This document shows, in pieces, positions 16,794-26,779 of a stretch of 64,000 nucleotides of DNA. Positions within the stretch are counted from its first letter, which is position 1. Every line of letters starts with the position of its first letter. The position numbers and the translations under genes were made by a program. The notes beneath the pieces were generated by a model. That model did no database searches, was not told the DNA's origin, and was given only the letters and a program-made list of their open reading frames with translations. The stretch is from an uncultured Paracoccaceae bacterium. GTDB taxonomy: Bacteria; Pseudomonadota; Alphaproteobacteria; Rhodobacterales; Rhodobacteraceae. The DNA is taken from the NCBI GenBank assembly GCA_947501355.1, contig CANMVA010000001.1:558001-622000 (forward strand), read 5' to 3'.

Positions 16794-18110
16794 ATGGATC
16801 TGGACAATTTACCGCCAATCGTCGGTCAGGCTTTCGAGATGATCGAGCCCGGAATAGAACTCGCGCAGCGCTGGTTGCTCAGCCCCGCAGCGTGGTCGCA
16901 ATTTGCCTTGCTGATCGCGGCTTACATACTGGCGTTGGTGATCACGCGTCGCGTCTCGCCCAGCCTGTCACGGCTGCTGACCCCGCCTGAGGATCAGGAA
17001 CATGCGATCGCGCAGGTCCGCCGCTTTGTGCTGATCTTCCTGCCCCTGTTGCTGCCGCTTTTTGCCTATACCTTCACGGCGATTGGTGAACAGGTCACCC
17101 GGTCCATCTTCGGTTCAGGGGCGGTGATTGCCTTTGGCAAACGTGTCTTTCTGTTCATCGCGGCGCGCATTCTTGTCAAACATATCATCAACGATCCGTT
17201 CCTGAAGCTGCTCGGCAAGTATGTCCTGATCCCGGTCATGGCGCTTTATGCGGTCGGTCTTCTGGACGATGTGACGGTCGCGCTCAATGAAACGGTCGTC
17301 AATCTCGGCAACATTTCCTTCTCGGTGATGTCGCTGGTGCGCGGCGTGATTGCGGGTAGTCTGCTCTTTTGGTTGGGGCGTTGGTCGAACGACCAGTCCA
17401 ACGCTTATATCAGCAAGCAGGATATGCGTCCGTCGACGCGAGAACTGGCGATCAAGGCCGCTGAGATCGCGATTTTTGGCGTCGCGTTCCTGCTGCTCAT
17501 GAACATCATGGGCATCAATCTCAGCACGCTGGCGGTGCTTGGGGGGGCCATTGGTGTCGGCCTTGGGTTCGGTCTGCAAAAGATCGCGGCGAACTTCATT
17601 TCCGGCGTGATCCTGCTGCTGGAGGGTCAGGCGACGGTCGGCGATTATGTCGAGCTGGACGGGGGCGAGTCCGGCACCATCGTCAAGATGACCGCCCGTG
17701 CCACGATCCTAGAGACTTTTGATGGCCGCTGGATCGTTGTCCCGAACGAGGATTTCATTACGACGCGGGTCGTGAACCTGTCCGATCAGGGCTCGGCCAA
17801 CCGTTATGAGGCCGAGTTCTCTGTCAGTTACGACACCGACATCAATCTGGTGCCCGACATCATCGAACAGGCCGTCTCTACCCACCCGGATGTGCTGCAA
17901 ATGCCCGAGCCGCCGGATTGCGAGCTACGCGGCTTCGGCGACAGTGGCATTGATTTCGCGGTGGAGTTCTGGGTGAACGGCATTGATGACGGCAAGAACA
18001 AATACACGTCCGATGTGCTGTTCCTGATCTGGAATGCGCTCAAAGAGCACGACATCGAAATACCCTATCCCCAACGCGTGGTGGAGATCAAAGGGACGTT
18101 GCCCCAGTGA
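16794..18110 (+). CDS. Mechanosensitive ion channel, MscS family
   Basis: An inner-membrane channel that opens under membrane tension. It is larger than E. coli MscS (438 vs 286 residues), with about four N-terminal hydrophobic segments before the conserved pore helix and beta domain. The pore-lining motif is LAVLGGAIGVGLGFGLQKIAANFISGVILLLEGQATVGDYVEL; the beta domain includes GTIVKMTARATILETFDGRWIVVPNEDFI. The ATG at 16794 has AAGGG 8 nt upstream. It overlaps the next flavoprotein gene by 4 bp, but no functional link is obvious. Confidence 0.93.
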   Translation: MDLDNLPPIVGQAFEMIEPGIELAQRWLLSPAAWSQFALLIAAYILALVITRRVSPSLSRLLTPPEDQEHAIAQVRRFVLIFLPLLLPLFAYTFTAIGEQVTRSIFGSGAVIAFGKRVFLFIAARILVKHIINDPFLKLLGKYVLIPVMALYAVGLLDDVTVALNETVVNLGNISFSVMSLVRGVIAGSLLFWLGRWSNDQSNAYISKQDMRPSTRELAIKAAEIAIFGVAFLLLMNIMGINLSTLAVLGGAIGVGLGFGLQKIAANFISGVILLLEGQATVGDYVELDGGESGTIVKMTARATILETFDGRWIVVPNEDFITTRVVNLSDQGSANRYEAEFSVSYDTDINLVPDIIEQAVSTHPDVLQMPEPPDCELRGFGDSGIDFAVEFWVNGIDDGKNKYTSDVLFLIWNALKEHDIEIPYPQRVVEIKGTLPQ

Positions 18111-19267
18111 AAACCGCTCTGGTTATTGGCGCGGGGCCAGCGGGCTTGATGGCCGCCGAGGAACTGGTGCGTGCAGGCTTGGAGGTGGTCGTGGCGGAGG
18201 CAAAACCGTCTGTCGGGCGCAAGTTTCTGATGGCCGGAAAATCCGGTTTGAACCTGACGAAGGCCGAGCCGTTTGATGCCTTGCTGCCGCAGTATTTTGA
18301 GGCCGCCGAGCCCTTGCGCCCCATATTGGCGGCGTTCGAGAGCGCCGCCGTGCAAGACTGGGCGCGCGGCTTGGGACAGGAGGTCTTCACAGGCTCATCC
18401 GGCCGGGTTTTTCCTAGAGCGATGAAAGCCTCCCCGCTGTTGCGGGCGTGGTTGGCGCGCCTGGCAGAGTTGGGCGTCGATATCCGCACCCGCTGGCGTT
18501 GGAATGGTTGGGATGACGAGTTTCATTTCGATACGCCTGAGGGGTCGCAGACCGAAAGGCCTGATGTGACTGTTCTGGCGCTGGGCGGGGCCTCTTGGGC
18601 GCGCTTGGGCTCGGACGGCGCTTGGGCGGCTCTGTTTGAGAAAAAAGGCCTGCCGCTCGCGCCGTTCAAGCCCGCAAATATGGGCCTGAAGGTCGATTGG
18701 TCGCCCCATATGGGCAAGCATTTCGGCACGCCGTTGAAGGGGATAGCGTTGATTGCGGGGGATCAGCGGGTGAAGGCAGAGGCGTTGCTCTCGCAGCGCG
18801 GTCTTGAGGGGGGCGGTATCTATGCGGTGTCCCGCGCCGTCAGGGAAGGTGCGGCGCTGCAGATTGACCTTCTACCTGATTTGAGCGCCGATCAGATACG
18901 CGCGCGTCTGGCCAAGCCGCGTGGCAAGGCGAGCCTCAGCAATCAGTTGCGCAAAGCCTTGCGGCTTGATCCAGCCAAGCAGGCGCTTCTGATGGAGTTT
19001 GGCAGACCACTGCCAGATGATCTGGCCCCGCTGCTGAAAGCTCTGCCGATCCGTCACCAGGGGCCGAGGCCCATGGACGAAGCGATCTCGACTGCAGGGG
19101 GTGTGCCGTTCGCGGCGCTCAACGACGATCTGATGCTAAAAGACGCGCCGGGCGTCTTTTGTGCGGGCGAAATGCTGGATTGGGAAGCGCCGACTGGCGG
19201 TTACCTGATCACCGGATGCCTCGCGACCGGGCGCTGGGCCGGACAAGCGGCGGCGCGCTTCGCTTAG
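18107..19267 (+). CDS. NAD(P)/FAD-dependent oxidoreductase, HI0933/BaiN-like flavoprotein
   Basis: A flavoprotein of the HI0933 type (TIGR03862-like). The N-terminal dinucleotide fold is VIGAGPAGLMAAEELVRAG with a family motif GRKFLMAGKSGLNLTKAEP; the C-terminal end has the typical FAD-closing segment GVFCAGEMLDWEAPTGGYLITGCLATGRWAG. The reaction of this family is not well established. It starts with GTG in a 4-bp overlap with the MscS gene. 386 residues. The stop overlaps convergent holA by 4 bp. Confidence 0.88.
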   Translation: MKTALVIGAGPAGLMAAEELVRAGLEVVVAEAKPSVGRKFLMAGKSGLNLTKAEPFDALLPQYFEAAEPLRPILAAFESAAVQDWARGLGQEVFTGSSGRVFPRAMKASPLLRAWLARLAELGVDIRTRWRWNGWDDEFHFDTPEGSQTERPDVTVLALGGASWARLGSDGAWAALFEKKGLPLAPFKPANMGLKVDWSPHMGKHFGTPLKGIALIAGDQRVKAEALLSQRGLEGGGIYAVSRAVREGAALQIDLLPDLSADQIRARLAKPRGKASLSNQLRKALRLDPAKQALLMEFGRPLPDDLAPLLKALPIRHQGPRPMDEAISTAGGVPFAALNDDLMLKDAPGVFCAGEMLDWEAPTGGYLITGCLATGRWAGQAAARFA

Positions 19268-20292
19268 CGGCGCGCCTGCGCGAGCATCGCCAGACGGATC
19301 AACGCCCGTTCCATCACCGCCATTTGCGGGGATTTGGATGTTGATCTGAGTGTCAGGTCCGCGTCCAGCAAGGTCTCTAATGCGCGCTCCAGCCGGTCTC
19401 GCCCGATGCCTTGAGCTTGCCGCAACATCCGGTCCCGGCGCGGGCCGTAAACCGGCGGGCGCAGTTTGCTGATCCCAGCAGGGGCGCCGCCGGGGTCGGA
19501 GGCCGCTGCATAAAGTTGCCGGAAATGCCGCGTGGCTCCGATACACAGCCCAACAGGCTGCATGCCTTGCGCTTTCAGTTTCTGCATCACCGGCCCGATT
19601 TCGTTGGTGCGCCCTTCGGCCACGATGTTCAGTACATCGTCCAGATCGGCCTCCGTCGAGGAGGGCGCGCAGGCCAGCACATCCTCTGACCCGACGGGCG
19701 TGCTGTCACCCAGCTTATATAAAGCCAGTTTCTCAAGCGTTTGGCGGAAATCACCCGGCCCCAACTCGCGTGCGAGATTGGTCAGATCGGTCATTGCATC
19801 CTGTTCGATCTGGGCCAGACCGGCGGCTTTCAGATCCACCTCGATCTCGTCCCGCGTCGGGGGATTGTCATAGATCCCGGCGGCATAGGCATTGGGATGC
19901 CCTTCAAAGAGTTTGCGCAGGCCCGAGCTGGCTTTCAGCGCGCCTGCCGTCACGATGACTTGCGCATCGCCCGGTTGCCAATCCTGCAACGCTGCCGTGA
20001 TGGTCTTGGTCACCGTTTCATTAGCGTCTTCCACAAAGGCCACACGCGGGCCGGGGAAAAACCCCTGTGCCTTGATCGCATCGTTCAGAAGCGCGCTGTC
20101 CTTGCGCAGGTCCGATGCGGGAATACGGGTCAGGCGCATCTCTTCTTCGGCATTGGCGCCGAGCAGAGCGGCGATAACCTCCTGACGTTTCAAGGCAACA
20201 CGCATCGCGTCTTCGCCGAAGATCAGAAGGCCCGTGCGGTCCGGCTCAGGTTTAGAGAAATACCGCCCCGCGTCGCGTGCGGTTAGCTTCAT
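19264..20292 (-). CDS. holA: DNA polymerase III subunit delta
   Basis: The delta subunit of the clamp loader, which opens the beta clamp. The 342-residue protein follows lptE with a 4-bp overlap, the conserved gene order leuS-lptE-holA. Recognisable features are the N-terminal GLLIFGEDAMRVALKRQEV, PGPRVAFVEDANE and LVIVTAG-type strand (AQVIVTAGALKASSGLRKLFEGH), the central FRQTLEKLALYKLG and the C-terminal ALETLLDADLTLRSTSKSPQMAVMERALIRLA helix typical of HolA. Confidence 0.92.
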   Translation of the reverse strand: MKLTARDAGRYFSKPEPDRTGLLIFGEDAMRVALKRQEVIAALLGANAEEEMRLTRIPASDLRKDSALLNDAIKAQGFFPGPRVAFVEDANETVTKTITAALQDWQPGDAQVIVTAGALKASSGLRKLFEGHPNAYAAGIYDNPPTRDEIEVDLKAAGLAQIEQDAMTDLTNLARELGPGDFRQTLEKLALYKLGDSTPVGSEDVLACAPSSTEADLDDVLNIVAEGRTNEIGPVMQKLKAQGMQPVGLCIGATRHFRQLYAAASDPGGAPAGISKLRPPVYGPRRDRMLRQAQGIGRDRLERALETLLDADLTLRSTSKSPQMAVMERALIRLAMLAQARR

Positions 20293-20774
20293 TGCCAGCC
20301 GCTCGACGTTGCATAAAGCCGCGAGACGATTTGATCGGCAAGCGACGTTGTCAGCCGTTCAAACGCATCCGCACGCGCGCTTGAGGTCGCCACGGTCGAG
20401 CCACTGGCCGAGTAGCCGGTGAAATTGCTGACTTTGCCCTGGTCCAGCACTTCGGGCGTGCCTGTGCGGCGAACTTGGTATTGCGCCGTGCCGATGACAT
20501 TCAGACGCGTGATCGACTGCTCGGACGTGATCGCCAGGTTTTCGGTCTTCAGATCGAGGGAGACCGCCATGGTATAGGGCGCTGCATCATTGCGTCCCAG
20601 CCGGTCTTCCAGCTGTTTGCGCAGATTGAAACTGTTGGCGTCGTTCGGCGCCTCGAACAGGATTTGACCGTAAAGACCGCGTGCAGAACCGGACGTGCCG
20701 TGGACAGGCTCAAACCCGCATGCGGGCAAGGCGACAAGACCCAGAAGAAGGCTCCGGCGGTCAAATGACGACAT
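20289..20774 (-). CDS. lptE: LPS assembly lipoprotein LptE
   Basis: An outer-membrane lipoprotein that plugs LptD for LPS insertion. It has a short N-terminus with a twin-Arg-like [19 protein letters not shown] and a lipobox ending LPAC, with lipidated Cys19. The mature domain has [26 protein letters not shown] and [20 protein letters not shown], matching the family layout; 161 residues. It overlaps leuS by 14 bp upstream and holA by 4 bp downstream. Confidence 0.9.
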   Translation of the reverse strand: MSSFDRRSLLLGLVALPACGFEPVHGTSGSARGLYGQILFEAPNDANSFNLRKQLEDRLGRNDAAPYTMAVSLDLKTENLAITSEQSITRLNVIGTAQYQVRRTGTPEVLDQGKVSNFTGYSASGSTVATSSARADAFERLTTSLADQIVSRLYATSSGWQ

Positions 20775-23334
20775 TTACGATTCTACCCGGCACGACGATC
20801 AGTTTCTTAGGGGCGGCACCCTCAAGCGCCTTTTGCACAGCATCATGCGCCAGCGCGAGCTTTTCAACCTCTTCTTTAGACAGGTCCTTGGCGACGGACA
20901 GTTCGCCGCGCCGCTTGCCGTTGATCTGAATGGGGATGGTAACGCTGTCTTCAACCAGCATCGCTTCATCCGCGACAGGCCAAGGCGCATTCGCGATCAG
21001 CCCTTCGCCCCCCAGCTTAGCCCAGATATCTTCGGCCAGATGCGGGGTCATCGGCGACATCAGTTGCGCCAGCGCCCGCATCGCCTGTTTGCGAGCTGTG
21101 CCGCCAGCTTTCGATTTCTGCACGACGTTCGTGAAGGCGTAGAGCTTGGCGATCGAAGCGTTAAAGCCAAAACTTTCAACGCCTTGGGTGACCTCAAAGA
21201 TCGCCTTGTGCATCGCGCGTAGCAGGTCTTCGTCGCCTTGGCCGGTGCCATCCTCCATCTGCGCGATCTCATCCGCGATGCGCCAGACACGCGACAGGTG
21301 CTTGTAGGCCGCCTCTGCGCCAGAGGCTGTCCATTCCACATCCCGCTCAGGCGGGCTGTCGGACAGCACGAACCATCGCGCCGTGTCGGCACCGTATTGC
21401 TGAATGATGTTCACCGGATCGACGACGTTGTTCTTCGATTTGGACATCTTGGCCGAGGGGATGACCTCGACCTCTTGCCCATCGTCTTTCAGGAAAGCGC
21501 CACCATCGCGCAGTTCGACGTCTTCGGGGTAGTAATAGACCGGACGCCCATCCTGCGGGTTGGCGCGTTTATAAATCGCGTGGGTCACCATGCCTTGAGT
21601 GAACAGCGCATCAAACGGCTCCACCGCGTCGGCAGGCAGATGGCCGGTGATATGCATCGCCCGCGCGAAGAACCGCGAATAGAGCAGATGCAGAATCGCA
21701 TGCTCAATGCCGCCGATATACTGATCGACATTCATCCAATAGGCAGCGTCTTCGGCTACTGTTGGCGTGTCTGCACGTGGCGAGGTGAACCGCGCGAAAT
21801 ACCAGGAGCTGTCGACGAACGTGTCCATCGTATCCGTTTCGCGCTGGGCAGGCTTGCCGCAGACGGGGCAATCGCAATCGCGCCATGTTGGATGACGATC
21901 CAGCGGATTCCCCGGAATATCGAAATTAACGTCATCGGGCAGTTTGATCGGCAGGTTTTCTTTCTTTTCGGGCACAACGCCGCAATCGTCGCAATGCACG
22001 ACCGGAATCGGGCAGCCCCAATAGCGCTGACGGCTCAGCCCCCAATCGCGCAGACGAAATTTGGTGACGCCTTGGCCGACACCATTGTCTTCGCAAAACG
22101 CGATCGCTGCGTTGATACCTTCCTCGCCGGTCTGTTCGGTCTCCCCCGCGAAACCCCGCACATAGATGACCTTTTCAGTCTTTGCAGGGACAAAGGCATC
22201 GCCGCCATCTTCCGGCATGGTCGATCCGTCATCCTCCGCAGGCGCGTAGGTTGAGACCACGGGCAGATCATATTTGCGCGCGAAATCCAGATCGCGCTGG
22301 TCATGGGCAGGGCATCCGAAGATCGCGCCGGTGCCGTAATCCATGAGGATGAAGTTGGCGATATAGACCGGCAGTTCCCAAGCGGTATCAAAGGGATGGC
22401 GCACCTTGATACCGGTGTCGAAACCCATCTTCTCGCCGGTTTCCAGCTCCTCCTCGGTCGTGCCGCCCTTGCGACACTCCGCACAGAAGGCCGCAACTTC
22501 GGGATTGTCTTTCTCCAATTGTTTGGCCAGCGGATGATCGGGCGAGATGCCGACAAAGGACGCGCCCAGCAGCGTGTCCGGACGAGTCGTATAGACCTCG
22601 ATCCGGTCGAATCCATCGGGCGCCTCAACAGCAGAGAACGCAAATTGCAGGCCGCGGGATTTGCCGATCCAGTTGGCCTGCATCAGTTTCACCTTGGCGG
22701 GCCAATCATCCAGACCATCCAGCGCATCCAGCAGTTCTTCCGAATGATCGGAAATCTTGAAGAACCATTGCGTCAGCTCGCGCCGCTCGACCTCTGCGTT
22801 CGAGCGCCAACCCTTGCCGTCGATGACCTGCTCATTGGCCAGCACGGTCATGTCGACCGGGTCCCAGTTGACGATGGCGTTCTTGCGATAGACCAGCCCT
22901 TCGGACAGGAAATCAATGAACAGCGCCTGCTGCTGGCCGTAGTATTCCGGGTCACAGGTTGCAAATTCCCTGCTCCAGTCAATTGACAGGCCCAGCGGTT
23001 TCATCTGCCCGCGCATCGCGTCGATATTGCTGTAGGTCCACTCTTTCGGGTGACCCCCAATGGCCATCGCTGCGTTTTCAGCAGGCATCCCGAACGCGTC
23101 CCAGCCCATCGGGTGCAATACGTTATGGCCCGTCGACAGCTTATACCGCGCAATCACATCGCCCATCGTGTAGTTGCGCACATGGCCGATATGGATGCGG
23201 CCCGACGGGTATGGGAACATCTCAAGCACGTAATACTTGGGCTTGTCTCCGGTGCGCGTGGCTTTGAACGTCTCGGCCTTGTCCCAGGCCTCTTGCCATT
23301 TTGCTTCGATCTCGGCGGGGGCGTAACGCGACAT
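20761..23334 (-). CDS. leuS: Leucyl-tRNA synthetase
   Basis: Charges tRNA-Leu. The 857-residue class I synthetase has the HIGH motif as [14 protein letters not shown] near residue 43, KMSKS as [14 protein letters not shown] near 615, the CP1 editing domain (about 220-420, including [14 protein letters not shown]) and a zinc-binding-like [17 protein letters not shown] region. The C-terminal anticodon-binding and LeuRS-specific domain ends [14 protein letters not shown]. It is in an operon with lptE and holA, with a stem-loop between it and the DUF3576 gene upstream. Confidence 0.97.
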   Translation of the reverse strand: MSRYAPAEIEAKWQEAWDKAETFKATRTGDKPKYYVLEMFPYPSGRIHIGHVRNYTMGDVIARYKLSTGHNVLHPMGWDAFGMPAENAAMAIGGHPKEWTYSNIDAMRGQMKPLGLSIDWSREFATCDPEYYGQQQALFIDFLSEGLVYRKNAIVNWDPVDMTVLANEQVIDGKGWRSNAEVERRELTQWFFKISDHSEELLDALDGLDDWPAKVKLMQANWIGKSRGLQFAFSAVEAPDGFDRIEVYTTRPDTLLGASFVGISPDHPLAKQLEKDNPEVAAFCAECRKGGTTEEELETGEKMGFDTGIKVRHPFDTAWELPVYIANFILMDYGTGAIFGCPAHDQRDLDFARKYDLPVVSTYAPAEDDGSTMPEDGGDAFVPAKTEKVIYVRGFAGETEQTGEEGINAAIAFCEDNGVGQGVTKFRLRDWGLSRQRYWGCPIPVVHCDDCGVVPEKKENLPIKLPDDVNFDIPGNPLDRHPTWRDCDCPVCGKPAQRETDTMDTFVDSSWYFARFTSPRADTPTVAEDAAYWMNVDQYIGGIEHAILHLLYSRFFARAMHITGHLPADAVEPFDALFTQGMVTHAIYKRANPQDGRPVYYYPEDVELRDGGAFLKDDGQEVEVIPSAKMSKSKNNVVDPVNIIQQYGADTARWFVLSDSPPERDVEWTASGAEAAYKHLSRVWRIADEIAQMEDGTGQGDEDLLRAMHKAIFEVTQGVESFGFNASIAKLYAFTNVVQKSKAGGTARKQAMRALAQLMSPMTPHLAEDIWAKLGGEGLIANAPWPVADEAMLVEDSVTIPIQINGKRRGELSVAKDLSKEEVEKLALAHDAVQKALEGAAPKKLIVVPGRIVNVVI

Positions 23335-23353
23335 CGCAAAGGTCCTTCATATG

Positions 23354-23379
23354 AAAACGCCGGGCATCAAGGCCCGGCG
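23354..23379 (-). terminator. Stem-loop between the DUF3576 gene and leuS, possible weak terminator
   Basis: Stem CGCCGGGC/GCCCGGCG (23358-23365 with 23372-23379), 6-nt loop, followed on the minus strand by TTTT. It could reduce readthrough from the DUF3576 gene or act as an attenuator ahead of leuS. Confidence 0.5.
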
Positions 23380-23408
23380 CTCGTGATAATTCGAGTGGGC
23401 TGAACGGT

Positions 23409-23900
23409 CTAGAGGCTGTCGTCCCGTAGGCGCAACTGGCGCGCGCGGGTCAGGATCGCATCCTCAATGGCGCGCACGGTGTCAGGGTCTGCGGGACCCG
23501 CGCGGGTCTGCAGCGACAACACAAGCGAGCGCGCATCAAGAGCAGGGTCCTGCACGTAAACCGTGGCGCGATAGGCGCGCCCGCCTCCCGGGGGTGTGCC
23601 AAAGCCCATTACCAGAACTCCGGTGAACGGATCAGCGGCTTGGACGGGCATGAAGTTCAGCACATCCAGTGAGGCGTTCCAGATGTATTTGTTCACTTTG
23701 ACCGTGACATTCGGGTCGTCACTGTTGCCGAACAAATCCCAAATCGTGGAAGACCGTGCGCGCCCGTCCGGGTTCAGGTCAATCTCGGACGCGTCACTGC
23801 GATCCAGAGCGCGGCCAAAGCCACCGCTTCCGATGCCGCCACTGCAACCTGCAACCATGGAAGCCATTAGAATGGCTGCGAAAATCTGTTTGATATACAC
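23409..23900 (-). CDS. DUF3576 family lipoprotein
   Basis: A 163-residue predicted lipoprotein with signal IFAAILMASMVAGC (lipobox VAGC). The mature part carries the DUF3576 hallmarks SSTIWDLFGNSDDPNVTVKVNKYIWNASLDVLNFMPVQAADPF, then GFGTPPGGGRAYRATVYVQD and SLVLSLQTRAG. The function of the family is unknown; in alphaproteobacteria it commonly precedes leuS, as here. It is divergent from the porin gene. Confidence 0.88.
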   Translation of the reverse strand: MYIKQIFAAILMASMVAGCSGGIGSGGFGRALDRSDASEIDLNPDGRARSSTIWDLFGNSDDPNVTVKVNKYIWNASLDVLNFMPVQAADPFTGVLVMGFGTPPGGGRAYRATVYVQDPALDARSLVLSLQTRAGPADPDTVRAIEDAILTRARQLRLRDDSL

Positions 23901-23973
23901 GGTGAGACCACCCGACCCCAGTTGTTGTCTTTCGCATTACCTACCCAAGCCTGCCTTGCGCGACAAGGTTTAG

Positions 23974-24000
23974 TTGACGGCAATATATAAAGGGCGTCAA
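23974..24000. promoter_or_regulatory. Inverted repeat TTGACG-N15-CGTCAA upstream of the porin gene
   Basis: A 6-bp inverted repeat around an AT-rich core (ATATATAAA). The left arm also resembles a -35 box. It lies in the divergent region between the DUF3576 and porin genes and may be a promoter or operator; the evidence is only positional. Confidence 0.3.
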
Positions 24001-24100
24001 ACAGACTTGTGGCAAAGATGCACCAGAGTGCGGTTTGTTGAATCCGCGAGGCCACGGCTTTCTTGCAATCAACCCCCGAAAGAGAGAGACAGACTTCATT

Positions 24101-24126
24101 CTCAAATCGGAGTTCCCCGTTTTGAG
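24101..24126 (+). promoter_or_regulatory. 5' leader hairpin of the porin mRNA
   Basis: CTCAAATCGG and CCGTTTTGAG pair (24101-24110 with 24117-24126), ending 28 nt before the porin ATG. It may stabilise the leader of an abundant mRNA; this is an inference. Confidence 0.4.
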
Positions 24127-24154
24127 TGCACCTTTTAGATAAACGAGGGAAAAC

Positions 24155-25228
24155 ATGAAAAAGACTCTTCTCCTCTCGACAGCTATCGTTGCCTTCGCCG
24201 GCATGGCTGTTGCAGACGTCGCCCTGACCGGCCGTGCCGAAATGGGTATCCTTGGCGGTTCCGATGAGGACAATGCTGATTTCTTCACTGACATCGACGT
24301 TACGTTCACCATGTCCGGTGAAACCGACGGCGGCCTGTCCTTCGGCGCATCTGTCGACCTGGACGAAGGTGGCGACGGTTCCGCAGCTTCCGACGACAAC
24401 ACCGACGATGGTGGCGCAACGATGTTCATCTCCGGCGGCTTCGGCACGCTGACGATGGGTGACACCGACGGCGCTCTGGACTGGGCTCTGACCGACGCTG
24501 GTAACAACGGCAACGGCGGTTCGCTTGCTGACGACGAGACCGAGCACGCTGGTTACCTCGGCGCGTACCTCGACGGTGCATATGACGGTCAGATCGCACG
24601 TTACGACTATTCGTTCGGCGACTTCGGCGTTGCAATCTCGGCTGAGACCGACGACAGCGACGACGATGGCGACGACGAAGGCGAGCGCGACACCGGTTAC
24701 GCTTTGGGCTTCAAGTATGACACCGACCTCGGTGGCGCTGCTCTGAGCCTCGGCATCGGTTACCAGTTCGCAGCTGGTGGTTACACGATCGACCTGGGTT
24801 CTTACGACGACACAGGCGATCTGGAAGCAGTCCTGGGTGACACGGATGCCATCGGTGTCTCGATCTCCGCAGCGTTCACCAACGGCCTGACCGCTGGCAT
24901 GACCTACAACAACTGGGACGTCAATGATGACGACGGTCTGGAAGCTGACATCCAGCACGTTGGTGTTGGTGTTGGTTACACAACCGGCGCTCTGACCCTG
25001 CACGCAAACTACGGTGTGTTCGAGATCGACGATCTGGGCGACATCGGCGACGCAACGGTTGACGGTTACGGCCTGTCCGTAGCTTACGACCTGGGCGGCG
25101 GTGCAGTTGTTCACCTCGGCTACGGCAACTCGTCCTACGACCTGGACGACGACCTGGCAACAGCTCTGGGCCGTGACGACGACGACTCCTCCTCGACCTA
25201 CTCCTTTGGTCTGGGCCTGTCGTTCTAA
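24155..25228 (+). CDS. Outer-membrane porin, Rhodobacterales type
   Basis: A 357-residue general porin. The signal peptide is MKKTLLLSTAIVAFAGMAVA, followed by the start typical of Rhodobacter-type porins (DVALTGRAEMGI). The mature chain is extremely acidic with DDxDDDGDDEGE loops and alternating short beta strands, ending in a C-terminal aromatic strand TYSFGLGLSF that the BAM complex recognises. Codon use is strongly biased to a few C/T-ending codons, consistent with high expression. The leader is long (>100 nt) with a hairpin, and a strong terminator follows. Confidence 0.92.
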   Translation: MKKTLLLSTAIVAFAGMAVADVALTGRAEMGILGGSDEDNADFFTDIDVTFTMSGETDGGLSFGASVDLDEGGDGSAASDDNTDDGGATMFISGGFGTLTMGDTDGALDWALTDAGNNGNGGSLADDETEHAGYLGAYLDGAYDGQIARYDYSFGDFGVAISAETDDSDDDGDDEGERDTGYALGFKYDTDLGGAALSLGIGYQFAAGGYTIDLGSYDDTGDLEAVLGDTDAIGVSISAAFTNGLTAGMTYNNWDVNDDDGLEADIQHVGVGVGYTTGALTLHANYGVFEIDDLGDIGDATVDGYGLSVAYDLGGGAVVHLGYGNSSYDLDDDLATALGRDDDDSSSTYSFGLGLSF

Positions 25229-25252
25229 TTGAACGCCAAGCATAGCTTAGGG

Positions 25253-25284
25253 AAGAGCGGGCCTTGCGCCCGCTCTTTTCTTTT
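25253..25284 (+). terminator. Rho-independent terminator after the porin gene
   Basis: Stem AAGAGCGGGC/GCCCGCTCTT (25253-25262 with 25268-25277), loop CTTGC, then TTTTCTTTT. Confidence 0.9.
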
Positions 25285-25327
25285 GGGGCCAACGCGTTCA
25301 AAAGAGCGCAAGCAGGAGGCCCCGATA

Positions 25328-26779
25328 ATGGCACAAAAGCAATCCGTTCAAGCGCTCTTTGAAAAAGGCGCCAAGCTGGCCCGCGCTGGTGATTTGAACG
25401 CAGCGGCCAAACAGTTTCGTCTGATCCTGAAAACCAATCCCAAAGTGGCCGAAGCGCAGTTTCAGCTTGGGCAGATCGCGGCCCGGCAGGGCAATGGGAT
25501 CGACGCCATCACCCATTTCGCAGCAGCTTACAAGTTGCGCCCGTCTGAGCCTGGTGTGATCGCCGCCTATGCGGGCGCTTTGCATCAAGCGGGCAAGGAT
25601 GCTGCCGCGCTTCCGCTTTATGACAAGCTCATCGGTTTGCGCCCAAAGGATGCCAAACCGCGCGCAGACAAGGCGTTTCTGCTGCAACGCGCGGGGCAAT
25701 TCGATGCTGCCGAGGCCGAGTTTCGCGCCGCTCTCGCCAATGATCCCCATGACGGGGAGCTTTATCGCGTGTTCCTCGCCACCAAGAAGCTGGACGCTGA
25801 CGATCCATTGATACCCTCGATGAAAACCGCATGGAGCAGTGTGAAGCTCAATGACCGGGCCCGCGCCAATCTGGGCTATGCCTTGGCCAAAGTGATGGAG
25901 GATACCGGTCAGCATGATCAGGTCTTCCGATATCTCGATCCCGCCAACGCTTTGATTGCAAACGCCTTTCCGTTTCTGATGTCAGATCGCGCGGCAGAAA
26001 TTGATACGATCTGTCGGCTTTTTGAGGACTGGACCCCGCCTGAGTTGGACAAGACCACCAACGCACAGCCGATCTTTATCACGGGGATGCCCCGCTCCGG
26101 CACCACGCTGATCGAACAGATTCTTGCCAGCCACAGTCGTGTCACAGGGGGCGGCGAGTTGGCCATCGCGCTCAAGCTCGCCTACCAGACCATCGATTTT
26201 GAAAATGGCGGCGCAGCGCCTACTCCGAGAGCCATCGCAGACCTTGGCTTTGCCTATGAAAAAGAACTGCGTCGCAAGATCGGCCCTCATGAGATCGCGA
26301 CCGATAAGTCGATCCAGACCTATATGGTCATGGGCCTCATGCAGCTTGCGATCCCTGGCGCGAAATTTGTCATCGTGAAGCGCGATCCGCGCGATGTGGG
26401 CCTATCGATCTACAAGAACTACTTCAAGGCTGGCACCCATCGCTATGCCACCGATTTGCGCGTGATTGGCCAATACATCGCGTTTTACGAGCGCATGATT
26501 GCCTTCTGGAAAGCCCGCATCCCGGATGCGATCCACGAGGTTGCCTATCAAGACCTGATCGCCGAACCGGAGGCACAGACCCGCAAGCTCGTCGCGGCGT
26601 GCGGACTTGACTGGGAGGATGCCTGCCTCAATTTTCACCAGACGGAACGCAAGGTGAAAACGCTCAGCTTGCATCAGGTGCGTCAGCCGATTTATGCGTC
26701 CTCCACAGGGGCATGGCAGCGGTATGAAAAAGAGCTGGCCCCGCTGATCGACGCTTTGGAGGAGGGCGGATGTCTTTAG
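25328..26779 (+). CDS. TPR repeat-containing sulfotransferase family protein
   Basis: The N-terminal half (residues about 1-200) is tetratricopeptide repeats (LFEKGAKLARAGDLNAAAKQFRLIL, AEAQFQLGQIAARQGNGIDAI and others). The C-terminal half is a sulfotransferase domain with the PAPS-binding loop FITGMPRSGTTLIEQIL at about residue 250 and the 3'-phosphate motif VIVKRDPRDVGLSIYKNYF. Related fusions are common in marine alphaproteobacteria with unknown acceptors. The ATG at 25328 has AGGAGG upstream. The stop overlaps the following yggS gene by 10 bp. Confidence 0.87.
   Translation: MAQKQSVQALFEKGAKLARAGDLNAAAKQFRLILKTNPKVAEAQFQLGQIAARQGNGIDAITHFAAAYKLRPSEPGVIAAYAGALHQAGKDAAALPLYDKLIGLRPKDAKPRADKAFLLQRAGQFDAAEAEFRAALANDPHDGELYRVFLATKKLDADDPLIPSMKTAWSSVKLNDRARANLGYALAKVMEDTGQHDQVFRYLDPANALIANAFPFLMSDRAAEIDTICRLFEDWTPPELDKTTNAQPIFITGMPRSGTTLIEQILASHSRVTGGGELAIALKLAYQTIDFENGGAAPTPRAIADLGFAYEKELRRKIGPHEIATDKSIQTYMVMGLMQLAIPGAKFVIVKRDPRDVGLSIYKNYFKAGTHRYATDLRVIGQYIAFYERMIAFWKARIPDAIHEVAYQDLIAEPEAQTRKLVAACGLDWEDACLNFHQTERKVKTLSLHQVRQPIYASSTGAWQRYEKELAPLIDALEEGGCL

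Noticed and set aside
23867-25243. 458-codon open frame on the minus strand across the porin gene
   Set aside because: It is antisense to a clear porin with strongly biased codons, which leaves the opposite strand free of stops; its translation has no recognisable domain.
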